Source: JAJVID01 sp035714085 (GTDB lineage Bacteria; Acidobacteriota; Blastocatellia; RBC074). From it: a DNA stretch of 64,000 bases. The stretch's first letter is position 1; each line of letters opens with the position of its first letter. Made by a program: the position numbers and the translations under genes. This document shows, piece after piece, positions 8,796 to 20,131 of the stretch. Location of the stretch: the NCBI GenBank assembly GCA_035714085.1, contig DASTMP010000205.1, forward strand, positions 1-64,000, in the 5' to 3' direction. Below the pieces are notes generated by a model. The model made no database searches. It was not told where the DNA came from and worked only from the letters and a program-made list of their open reading frames with translations.

Positions 8796-10901
8796 ATGAA
8801 AACAAGCAGTATGAAATTCATCTTCCTTTCCCTGATCGTTTTTACCATCGGCGTATCGGCCGATGAGACGCAGAATCACCAGAGCCTGGGGATACCGCCG
8901 GAGATTCACATTCGGATCATTCAGCTTGAAGACGAGCGCAATCTCAACGGCGACGAATTGACCGGCCTCCTCAGACATCAAAACCCCGCTGTGCGACGCC
9001 GTGCCGCGCTGGCCATCGGCCGCATCGGCGATAAGCGGGGAACGGCGCCGCTCATCGCGGCGTTGCAAAAGGATGAGAACGCGCCGGTTCGCGCGATGGC
9101 CGCTTTCGCTCTGGGAGAGATCGAGGACGCCGGCGCCGCAAAAGCGCTGCTCGAGGTCGTCAATTCATCGAAGGAGTCTCCGGACGCGCGGGCGCGCGCG
9201 ATTGAAGCGCTCGGTAAGATCTCCGCCGTTCAGGCGAACGCGGAAAAGTTGGGACAGGCGACGCTCGATTCGATCAGCCAATCGCTCGTCAAACATCTTC
9301 CCGCGGTCGGCGGAGAGCTTTCGGCGGATCAAAAGCTTTTCTCGTCGCTGACCGTCACCGCTTTGATGCGGCTCAGGAATCCGGCTTCGGTCGAACCACT
9401 CGCAGCCCAGTTGAAGTCGAAGGACGCGGATATACGCGCGCAGGCGGCTAACGCTCTCGCGCGATTGCGCCAGCCGATTGAAGGAGCGGTCCCCGCTTTG
9501 ATCGCAGCGCTGAATGACGGGGACGCCGACGCGCGGGCGAACGCCGCGCGAGCGCTCGGGGCGAGCAAGGACGCGCGAGCGGTCGAGCCGCTGATCAAAC
9601 TGCTCGGCGATAAGAACGATCGGGTTCAGGTCAGCGCTGTGCGCGCGTTGGCCGCGTTGAATGACCGGCGCGCGGTCGAACCGCTGGCGTCATTGGGCGA
9701 AAAACTCCTCGCGCCGACAGGCGCTAATGTCGGCGAGCGTCGCGCAGCTGCGCCGGCCCTCGGCGCGCTGCTCGAAATCATCGCCGCTCTGGGCGCGATC
9801 AAAGACGAGCGCGCGCTGCCGTTCCTCCGGCGCGCGCGCCGGATCGGGGAAGCCGAAGTCGAGGTGGCGATGGCGCGCTTCGGCGGAAAAGAGTTTTTTG
9901 CGGCGTTGGGCGACAATTTGCCGCCGAGGGCCGAGAACGACTGGCGCCGCGTGGCCGCGTTCGCCCGAGGGGTGGCGGAAATCGAAGCGCCGCGGGCGCG
10001 AACGGTTATTTTGAAAATGCTCGACCCGTCATTTCAAGACAGAGTATCTGCGCAGGCGCTGCCCGATATTTTGCGCGCGGCCGCGAAACTCAAGGTCGAA
10101 AACCTGTCGCTGATCTTGCGTGAGCGGCTTTCGCACCCGGACGTGATCGTGCGCTCCACGGCCGCGTCATTAATCGCCGATTCGCCGGACGATAAAAACC
10201 TCTCCGCGTTGATCGAGGCCCTGGCGCGGGCGAAAAATGACCCTGCCAACGACGCCAGGCTCGCCATTCTCACGGCCATCTCGAAGCATAAAAAGCCTGA
10301 AGCGGTCGAAGCGATCAAATCCGCATTCTCCGACCAGGATCACCTCGTCCGCCGCCACGCCGTCGACCTGCTGAAACAAATGGGCGCGGGCGATTTCTCC
10401 GACCGCATCGGCGTCGTTCAAACCGGCCATGACAAATCCTTCTATCAACGCGTCGCCGCGCGCCTCGATAAAAAGGTCACGGCCACGATTTACACCGCCA
10501 AAGGCGAGATCAGGATCGAACTCTTCCCGCAAGACGCGCCGATCACGGTGGACAGCTTCATCACGCTCGCGCGCAGGGACTTCTTCAACGGCCTCATTTT
10601 TCACCGCGTCGTTCCAAATTTCGTCATTCAGGGCGGCGACCCGCGCGGCGACGGCGAGGGCGGTCCCGGCTATCAGATACGCTGCGAGATCAACACCAGG
10701 CCCTACACCCGCGGCGTGGTCGGGATGGCTCTCTCGGGCAAGGACACCGGCGGCAGCCAGTTTTTCGTCACGCACTCGCCACAGCCGCATCTGGACGGCG
10801 GCTACACGGTCTTCGGACAGGTCGTCGGCGGAATGGAGGTCGTTGATCGCATCGCGCGCGGCGACGTGATCGAGGGAGTGGAGATTGCCGAAAGCAGATA
10901 G
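8796..10901 (+). CDS. Secreted HEAT-repeat / cyclophilin peptidyl-prolyl isomerase fusion
   Basis: A 701-residue protein. I use the ATG at 8796, 11 bases after GGAGGAG; a TTG at 8790 is closer and also possible. A signal peptide (FIFLSLIVFTIGVSA) precedes about 500 residues of HEAT/PBS-lyase-like helical repeats, with units such as NPAVRRRAALAIGRIGDKRG recurring. The C-terminal 140 residues are a cyclophilin domain with FHRVVPNFVIQGGDP (catalytic Arg), GSQFFVTHSPQPHLDGGYTV and FGQV all intact. An exported foldase carried on a repeat scaffold suggests a periplasmic folding factor with its own client or partner platform. Confidence 0.88.
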   Translation: MKTSSMKFIFLSLIVFTIGVSADETQNHQSLGIPPEIHIRIIQLEDERNLNGDELTGLLRHQNPAVRRRAALAIGRIGDKRGTAPLIAALQKDENAPVRAMAAFALGEIEDAGAAKALLEVVNSSKESPDARARAIEALGKISAVQANAEKLGQATLDSISQSLVKHLPAVGGELSADQKLFSSLTVTALMRLRNPASVEPLAAQLKSKDADIRAQAANALARLRQPIEGAVPALIAALNDGDADARANAARALGASKDARAVEPLIKLLGDKNDRVQVSAVRALAALNDRRAVEPLASLGEKLLAPTGANVGERRAAAPALGALLEIIAALGAIKDERALPFLRRARRIGEAEVEVAMARFGGKEFFAALGDNLPPRAENDWRRVAAFARGVAEIEAPRARTVILKMLDPSFQDRVSAQALPDILRAAAKLKVENLSLILRERLSHPDVIVRSTAASLIADSPDDKNLSALIEALARAKNDPANDARLAILTAISKHKKPEAVEAIKSAFSDQDHLVRRHAVDLLKQMGAGDFSDRIGVVQTGHDKSFYQRVAARLDKKVTATIYTAKGEIRIELFPQDAPITVDSFITLARRDFFNGLIFHRVVPNFVIQGGDPRGDGEGGPGYQIRCEINTRPYTRGVVGMALSGKDTGGSQFFVTHSPQPHLDGGYTVFGQVVGGMEVVDRIARGDVIEGVEIAESR

Positions 10902-11373
10902 CGCGCCCGCTAACTGATTATTCTTGCGCCCTGAGACGCCAGGTTCGTCGTAATTATCGGCGGAAGCGCGATTTTCGCGATGATTTTCGCGATGATTAGA
11001 AGGACAGTTGAAACCCGAGCGGCTGAGCTCGCACTCACTATATTCCTGTCCTGCATTTTACCGCCAGGCGTTTCGCCGACAGGAAAATGCGTGACAGGGA
11101 AATATGAATGGATAGGTTCTGAAGTCTCGCGCCAGTTCAATCAATCGGCGTCCCAAAAGGAGATTTCAGTCGTGACAAAAGAGGATCAACATGCTATTTT
11201 TTTAGCACCAACGGCCGGCCGCGCAATGAAGTTCGCTTCACAGATGACGTGAGGCATGATTTGAAACGATTGGAACAAAAACAATTGAACCAGATAGCGG
11301 CCGCAAGCGTATTTGTGACCGGTACCCTCTACGGAACAACTCGAACATTCGCCAAACATTCGGAGGAAACGTG
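10902..11373. other. 470-base intergenic region with an imperfect inverted repeat
   Basis: No convincing gene is seen; the open frame at 10980-11252 has no ribosome site or recognisable motifs. There is a short tandem repeat (TTTTCGCGATGA twice, 10970-10995). An imperfect palindrome at 11038-11106 has arms containing TTCCTGTCCTGCATTTTACC and the complement of AGGAAAATGCGTGACAGGGA. Confidence 0.5.
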
Positions 11374-12102
11374 ATGAGATCGAATCCGCCGCTGAATATG
11401 CCCCTGATCTTGATGGAGGACATAACGAAGTCTTTTCGTCAGGGAAGCGTCGAGACGCGCGTGCTGCTCGGCGTCGATCTGACCATTAACCGCGGAGAGT
11501 TCGTCGTTGTATTCGGCCCGTCGGGGTGCGGCAAATCCACGCTGCTGGCGATCATGGGCCTGCTCGACTCTCCTACCGGCGGCGTCTATTGCTTCGACGG
11601 ACAGCCGGTGCAGAACCTGAAGTTGTCAGACCGCGCGCGCGTCCGCAATCAGGATATCGGCTTTGTCTTCCAGGGCTTCAACCTGATTGGCGACATGACG
11701 GTGTTTGAGAACGTGGAGCAGCCTCTCGCCTACTCGAACATGAGGGTGTCCGAGCGGCGCGGGCGCGTGACGGAGCTCCTGGAGATGATGGGCATCGCGG
11801 ATCGGGCGCGCAGTCGCCCGGGCCAACTTTCGGGCGGGCATCAGCAGCTCGTCGCCATCGCGCGCGCCCTGGCCTGTAAGCCCACCATCCTGCTCGCCGA
11901 CGAGCCTACCGGAAACCTCGATTCGGCCAGCGGGCAGATGGTCATGAATCTGCTGAAACAGTTGCACGCGAACGGCTCCACCGTTTGCCTGGTCACTCAC
12001 GATTCGCGCTTCCTTCACCTCGCCGATCGGAAGCTGAAGATGCTGGACGGAAAAGTCACCGCCGGCGATGAATACATGGCTACGCAGGGAATTATGAGAT
12101 GA
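11374..12102 (+). CDS. ABC transporter ATPase, LolD/MacB type, without adjacent permease
   Basis: A 242-residue ATPase starting at the ATG at 11374, seven bases after GGAGG. Walker A is GPSGCGKST, the Q-loop is in IGFVFQGFNLI, the signature is LSGGHQQLVAIARALA (Gln to His in the fifth position), Walker B is ILLADEPTGNLDS and the switch His is in CLVTHD. This matches the LolD/MacB/FtsE class, which works with FtsX-like permeases in lipoprotein or peptide export. No permease gene is next to it: upstream is non-coding and downstream is a convergent tRNA gene. It probably pairs with a distant permease. Confidence 0.88.
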   Translation: MRSNPPLNMPLILMEDITKSFRQGSVETRVLLGVDLTINRGEFVVVFGPSGCGKSTLLAIMGLLDSPTGGVYCFDGQPVQNLKLSDRARVRNQDIGFVFQGFNLIGDMTVFENVEQPLAYSNMRVSERRGRVTELLEMMGIADRARSRPGQLSGGHQQLVAIARALACKPTILLADEPTGNLDSASGQMVMNLLKQLHANGSTVCLVTHDSRFLHLADRKLKMLDGKVTAGDEYMATQGIMR

Positions 12103-12106
12103 ATGG

Positions 12107-12178
<72 letters not shown>

Positions 12179-12341
12179 TTGTCAATGCGAGATGATCGAT
12201 GTTGATCATTAGCGAATGCGTATGCTCACACAACCGACTTTTTCCGTCAAGCCCCTCGACGTCGCCAGAGCGCGCCACAATTCGCAACCACAAAGATCAT
12301 GAGGCGCGCTCTTAAGGTCTATGCGCATGCCTTGAGATAAT

Positions 12342-12369
12342 TTGACTCACACCCATGAGCCGTTATAAT
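12342..12369 (+). promoter_or_regulatory. Sigma-70-type promoter for the thiolase gene
   Basis: TTGACT (12342-12347) and TATAAT (12364-12369) are separated by 16 bases, close to the housekeeping consensus. They lie 78 bases upstream of the thiolase start. The rest of 12180-12446 shows nothing else clear. Confidence 0.65.
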
Positions 12370-12446
12370 CGTTTTTGCGGAATGAATGTCGGCGATTGAT
12401 TCGATCATGGATCAGATCGTGAAATCGGAAAAGGAAGTAATCAATC

Positions 12447-13634
<1,188 letters not shown>

Positions 13635-13658
13635 AGATAAATCTGTTGGTCGTCATAT

Positions 13659-14891
13659 ATGGTCTTTTGTCAACGTTGCAAGAAAGCGAATCCATCTGAC
13701 GCGGAATATTGCGAAGAGTGCGGCGCGGTTTTGATGTTGATTTCGCGCCCGCGCGGCTCTTCCGCCTTCGACGTCAACGAGAACTCCCTTGAAGAGCATC
13801 TGCTCGAGCGCATCAGCGCCCTGGAATCCGCGCTGACGCGCGCCAACGACCGGTTCGAACAGTTGCTCGAACTCGCGCAGCAGCAGGCGACGGGCAGCTT
13901 CTACGACCACATGATGCTCGAAGCGCTGACTGAGATCCTCACCGAGATGCGCGCGGTCAACCCCGAAGAACTCGAACAGCGGTGGCGCAGCCGCGTCGCC
14001 CGCCATTACGAAGAGACCGCCGAACGCGAACGCCTCGACGAACGCTGCGATCAGATCATCTCGGCCTATCGCGGCGCGGTCCGCGAGGATTTCATCGATC
14101 AGGTAGAGGAGGGGATACTTCTCATCAGCGAAGGCCGCACGCGAAGGGGCTTACGAATGCTCGAATCGGCGCTCTCGCTCGACGAGCGCAACGCCGAACT
14201 CAGCTTCACCATCGGCGAATATTATTTCAACCTGGGCAAATCGCTCGAAGCGGCGGTCTTCTTGCGCCGCGCGCTCGACGAGCAGAGCGATCATTTCGGC
14301 GCCCGGCTGCTGCTCGGATTGTTGAGCGGCGACGAGGGCGAGGCGGAATCGGCGAAGATACACTTGCAGCGCGCGCTGACGCTCGACGCCCAGTCCTTCG
14401 CCGCCCATTACGGACTTGGGCGCCTCTTCGCGCGCGAAGGCAAACTGGACGACGCCCTCTCGCATCTGCGGCGCGCCCTCGAACTCAACCCCTCGCCCGA
14501 GATGCATTACCTGGTCGGCCGCACTTATCTGGAGCAGGGCCGTCCGGAGAAGGCCATGAGGCACCTGCAAAAAGCCATCCGGCTCGACCCTCATTTCGAC
14601 ATAGCTCAATACAGTCTGGGCTTCATCTACTGGCAATCGAACCGCACGTCGGAGGCCCGCGAACATTTCCGCCTCGCTTACGAGATCAACCCGCAAGACG
14701 CCGACTATCGCGCGGCGGTGCAGGCCCGAGCCGGCGACAAATTGCCCACTCCCCCCGCGCTCGGATGGTCGAGCATCTTCCCGCGCCGCAAGATCAAAGT
14801 CAGCGAATCGCGCTTCGTCGAGCTGCTCTGGCGCGACCTCAACGCTTTCTCGATCTCTCCAGTCCCCCTGAGGAAGACCCCGCGCAAATGA
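13659..14891 (+). CDS. Zinc-ribbon and TPR-repeat protein
   Basis: A 410-residue protein. The N-terminal zinc ribbon is FCQRCKK...YCEECGA. A coiled-coil segment follows (about residues 40-75), then a helical region and at least five tetratricopeptide units between about residues 160 and 350, for example AHYGLGRLFAREGKLDDALS. There is no signal peptide or membrane segment, so it is probably a cytoplasmic scaffold. It begins 25 bases after the thiolase stop, but a functional link is not evident. The function is unknown beyond protein-protein contact. Confidence 0.85.
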   Translation: MVFCQRCKKANPSDAEYCEECGAVLMLISRPRGSSAFDVNENSLEEHLLERISALESALTRANDRFEQLLELAQQQATGSFYDHMMLEALTEILTEMRAVNPEELEQRWRSRVARHYEETAERERLDERCDQIISAYRGAVREDFIDQVEEGILLISEGRTRRGLRMLESALSLDERNAELSFTIGEYYFNLGKSLEAAVFLRRALDEQSDHFGARLLLGLLSGDEGEAESAKIHLQRALTLDAQSFAAHYGLGRLFAREGKLDDALSHLRRALELNPSPEMHYLVGRTYLEQGRPEKAMRHLQKAIRLDPHFDIAQYSLGFIYWQSNRTSEAREHFRLAYEINPQDADYRAAVQARAGDKLPTPPALGWSSIFPRRKIKVSESRFVELLWRDLNAFSISPVPLRKTPRK

Positions 14892-15317
14892 TCTGAATTT
14901 GAAGTTGGGGCCCCGGCGCCGCCGCGCGCGTAGGAGCGTGTATTTCCGACTAATCGCCTCGGTCATGAACGCGGATAGGGAATCCCAGCCCCTACAGGCG
15001 CGGTACTGTTTTGACGGAAACTTCGCATGCTATAATCGCGTACGTTCAGCCGAATGAATAAAGAATCAATGAGTGAGTTATCAGGGAGAGCCGAGTTCAG
15101 TTCAAATCATCATAAGCTACACGCCTTTATTGAAAATAGCGGGGCCCCCCGTGTGGCTTGTAGATGAAGAAGAGTGACTATCCTGCCTAAGGGCGTCGCC
15201 ATCGGCGGATCGGTATCCGATCCGCTCGAACTGGCAGCGGGCCGAGAGCCTGGGCTAACCATCAACCTGCGTTTCCTCCCGGTTGACCGGGAGAATGGAC
15301 AGAAAGAGTAAAAACCT
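14892..15317 (+). promoter_or_regulatory. recA upstream region: promoter-like -10 and structured leader
   Basis: A strong -10 (TATAAT, 15031-15036) follows TTGACG (15011-15016) with a short 14-base spacer. The 280 bases before recA contain three inverted repeats: AAGCTACACG...CGTGTGGCTT (about 15113-15167), GCGGATCGG-TAT-CCGATCCGC (about 15204-15224) and CTCCCGGT-TG-ACCGGGAG (about 15276-15293). The last lies about 25 bases before the ATG. I see no convincing LexA box and match no known riboswitch. Confidence 0.45.
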
Positions 15318-17489
<2,172 letters not shown>

Positions 17490-17506
17490 TGAAGAGCTGA
17501 TACGTG

Positions 17507-17580
17507 AATGGGGAGACTGAAAGATGAGTGGAGTGTGAGATAATTTCTCTACGAACTCCCGGTCTCCCCATTATTTTATT
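17507..17580 (+). terminator. Terminator-like inverted repeat after recA
   Basis: The arms AATGGGGAGAC (17507-17517) and GTCTCCCCATT (17562-17572) are exact complements, followed by ATTTTATTT. The loop is long (about 44 bases). A second compact hairpin, GCGCCGTC-TTT-GACGGCGC, follows at about 17583-17601. Confidence 0.5.
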
Positions 17581-17618
17581 TGCGCCGTCTTTGACGGCGC
17601 GCTGAAACGATAAAAATC

Positions 17619-17690
17619 ATCCACGAAGAACGAAGCGCACAAAGATTTCTTCCAGTCTTTCTTCGTGTTCTTCGTTTCTTCGTGATTGAT
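17619..17690. repeat. CACGAAG-type inverted repeat upstream of selD
   Basis: The arms contain CCACGAAGAACGAAGCGC and TTCGTGTTCTTCGTTTCTTCGTG. It belongs to the same family as 3054-3117 and ends about 14 bases before the selD start codon. Confidence 0.6.
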
Positions 17691-17703
17691 TTTCGGAGAG
17701 GCT

Positions 17704-18741
17704 ATGCCAAAGCGATTGACGCAAATGGTGGATTGCGCGGGTTGAGCGTCGAAACTGTCGCCGAGCGCGCTCGCCCAGGTTCTGGGCGGTCTACCTGAAC
17801 AACCACACACTCCCGAGTTGATTATCGGCTATGACACCGCCGATGACGCCGCAGTGTATCTTTTGCGCGACGACCTGGCTCTGGTTCAGACCGTGGATTT
17901 CTTCACGCCGATCGTCGACGACCCGTTCGATTACGGGCGCATCGCCGCGCTCAATTCGATCAACGACGTTTGGGCGATGGCCGGGACGCCGATCACCGCG
18001 CTGTCCATCACCTGTTTCCCGAAAAAAGACGTGGACTACGCGATCCTCGGCGAGATCATGCGCGGCGGATTGAAAACTCTCAATGAGAACGGAGTTACGC
18101 TGGTCGGCGGTCATAGCGTGGACAACGATCAAATCATGTTCGGCTACGCGGTCACCGGATTGATTCACCCCGATCAGATCGCGGCCAACGCCGGCGCGCG
18201 CGCGGGCGACGCGCTGATTCTGACCAAGCCGATAGGCACGGGCGTCATCTCGACCGGCATAAAATTCGAGAAGGCGAGCGCCGAAGTGGCAGCCGTCTCC
18301 ATTGAAACCATGTTGACGCCGGGCCGCGCCGCAGCCGAGGCGATGCGCGAATTCGGCGTGCGCGGCGCGACCGACATCACCGGATTCGGTTTGCTAGGCC
18401 ACGCCTGGGAAGTGGCGAGGGCCAGCAAGGTCACACTCGAAATCATCGCCGACCGCGCGCCTCTGTTGCCAGGCGCCCTCGACCTGGCCGGTCGCAAAAT
18501 GCTCACCAAAGGCGACAGGGTCAATCGCGAATATGTCGGCGCCGACATAACGATCGACGCTGGCATTGAGAAAGAAGTAATCAGCTTGCTCTACGATCCA
18601 CAGACTGCGGGCGGAATGCTCATCTCAATCGCCGGCGACCGCGCCGAATCGATGCTTGCGAGATTGCGCGAGACATATGCGGAGGCGACGATCATCGGGC
18701 GAGTGATCGAATATGGCGGGCATTCGCTGGTAGTGATTTGA
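17704..18741 (+). CDS. selD: Selenide, water dikinase SelD, a selenoprotein with in-frame TGA at residue 14
   Basis: Read from the ATG at 17704, the protein is 345 residues (E. coli SelD is about the same), beginning MPKRLTQMVDCAGUASKLSP. U is the TGA codon at 17743-17745. SelD enzymes have Cys or Sec exactly here, followed by the conserved Lys. The open frame without readthrough (from 17818) would lack the active site and P-loop. The rest is typical: DDAAVY, VDFFTPIVDDPFDYGR, LVGGHS, TDITGFGLLGHA, DPQTAGG. SelD makes selenophosphate from selenide and ATP for selenocysteine tRNA and other selenium compounds. The ribosome site GGAGAGGCT precedes the ATG. The stop is 2 bases before the next ATG. 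Confidence 0.93.
17746..17794 (+). promoter_or_regulatory. Bacterial SECIS-like hairpin in selD
   Basis: The perfect stem CGCCCAG (17772-17778) and CTGGGCG (17782-17788) closes a GTT loop whose first G lies 34 bases after the TGA. This fits the usual bacterial SECIS distance and a G-containing apical loop, which recruits SelB. Confidence 0.7.
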
Positions 18742-18743
18742 AT

Positions 18744-20129
18744 ATGGCAAATCCGACAACTTACGACGCGATTGTGATCGGCACGGGCCAGGCGGGAAAT
18801 CCGCTCTCGAAAGCTCTGGCCAACGCCGGATGGAAGACAGCGGTCATCGAGCGCCTGTATATCGGCGGAACATGCATCAACGTGGGCTGCACGCCCACGA
18901 AGACGATGGTCGCAAGCGCCCGTGTGGCCTACCTCGCGCGGCGCGCAGCGGACTTCGGAGTCCACGCCGGCGAAGTGTTGGTCAACATGGTCGAGGTCCG
19001 TCAACGCAAGCAATCCATCGTCGACAGCTTTCGCAGCGGTAGCCAGCGCTCAATCGAAAATACGGAAAATCTCGACCTGCTATTCGGCGAAGCGAGCTTC
19101 ACCGGCCCGCAGTCAATCGCCGTGAAAATGAATGACGGCGACATTCGACATCTCACCGCGAAACAAATCTTCATCAACACTGGCTGCCGTCCGGCGGACC
19201 CGCGGGTAGACGGCCTCGATCAGATCAAGGCGCTCGATTCGACTTCGATCATGGAGTTGGATGAATTGCCAGAGCATCTGCTGGTTCTGGGCGGAGGATA
19301 CGTGGGGATCGAATTCGGGCAGATGTTCCGGCGATTCGGCAGCCGCGTGACGATTGTCCAGCGCGCGCGCCAACTGCTCGGACGCGAAGATCAGGATGTG
19401 GCCGATGAGGTCGCGAAGATTTTGCAGGAAGACGGCGTCGAAGTTCTGCTGGACACTGAGGCTATGCGCGTTGAGAAGGGCGGAGGCGGCGAGATTCGTC
19501 TGACCGTGCGAACGCCGGAGGGCGCCCGAACGCTCACAGGCTCGCATCTGCTCGCGGCCGCCGGGCGCGCGCCGAACAGCGAGACCTTGAACCTCTCGTC
19601 AGCCGGGATCGAAACCGACAGGAACGGATTCATCAAAGCGAACGATCGATTGGAAACCACCGCGCCCGGAGTCTACGCGCTCGGCGACGTGAAAGGCGGC
19701 CCGCAATTCACTCACATCTCTTACGACGATTACCGCATCATCCGAACCAATCTGATTGAAAAGGGGAACGCGACGGTCAATGATCGCTTTGTGCCGTATA
19801 CCGTATTCATTGACCCGCAGCTCGGACGCGTCGGTTTGAGCGAGTCGGAGGCGCAAGCCAGGGGCTTGAACATTCGCGTGGCCAAGATGCCGATGAGCTA
19901 TGTTGCGCGGGCGTTGGAGGTGAGCGAGAGCCGGGGCTTTATGAAAGCCGTCATAGACGCCGACACGAAGCGGATTCTGGGCTGCGCCGTACTGGGAATC
20001 GAGGGCGGCGAGATCATGGCGATGATCCAGATTGCGATGATGGGCAACCTGCCATATACCGTTTTAAAAGACGGAATCTTCGCTCACCCAACGCTGGCCG
20101 AATCGCTAAACAATTTGCTGAACATTTGA
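18744..20129 (+). CDS. FAD-dependent pyridine nucleotide-disulfide oxidoreductase (mercuric reductase-like)
   Basis: A 461-residue class I flavoprotein disulfide reductase. The FAD site is VIGTGQAGNPLSKAL, the redox-active pair is Cys44/Cys49 in GGTCINVGCTPTK, the NAD(P) site is LVLGGGYVGIEFGQMF, the second FAD motif is GVYALGDVKGG and the C-terminal base is in FAHPTLAESL. It resembles MerA-type enzymes but lacks the N-terminal heavy-metal domain and the C-terminal cysteine pair of true mercuric reductases, so mercury reduction is unlikely. It lies between selD and the EgtB-like gene with 2-base gaps, which suggests a role in selenium or thiol redox chemistry. The real substrate is unknown. 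Confidence 0.88.
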   Translation: MANPTTYDAIVIGTGQAGNPLSKALANAGWKTAVIERLYIGGTCINVGCTPTKTMVASARVAYLARRAADFGVHAGEVLVNMVEVRQRKQSIVDSFRSGSQRSIENTENLDLLFGEASFTGPQSIAVKMNDGDIRHLTAKQIFINTGCRPADPRVDGLDQIKALDSTSIMELDELPEHLLVLGGGYVGIEFGQMFRRFGSRVTIVQRARQLLGREDQDVADEVAKILQEDGVEVLLDTEAMRVEKGGGGEIRLTVRTPEGARTLTGSHLLAAAGRAPNSETLNLSSAGIETDRNGFIKANDRLETTAPGVYALGDVKGGPQFTHISYDDYRIIRTNLIEKGNATVNDRFVPYTVFIDPQLGRVGLSESEAQARGLNIRVAKMPMSYVARALEVSESRGFMKAVIDADTKRILGCAVLGIEGGEIMAMIQIAMMGNLPYTVLKDGIFAHPTLAESLNNLLNI

Positions 20130-20131
20130 TT

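Noticed and set aside
8105..8848. 247-residue minus-strand frame opposite the amidohydrolase
   Set aside because: It is a shadow of the real plus-strand gene, caused by G/C-rich third positions, as are many similar frames across the window.
10980..11252. 90-residue plus-strand open frame before the ABC ATPase
   Set aside because: It spans the inverted repeat, lacks a ribosome site and has irregular codon use.
15110..15310. recA leader as a known riboswitch
   Set aside because: I could not match it to SAM, TPP, cobalamin or THF core motifs.
17583..17601. GCGCCGTC hairpin as an intrinsic terminator
   Set aside because: No T-tract follows on either strand; the longer repeat at 17507-17580 has the better T-rich tail.
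17743..17745. TGA as a true stop making selD a broken gene
   Set aside because: The frame, length, flanking residues and hairpin all fit selenocysteine at the family's active-site position.
18738..18743. TTG start for the flavin disulfide reductase
   Set aside because: The ATG at 18744 directly follows the selD stop and gives a standard FAD-binding N-terminus.
18744..20129. True mercuric reductase
   Set aside because: The N-terminal heavy-metal domain and C-terminal cysteine pair are absent, and there are no mer genes nearby.
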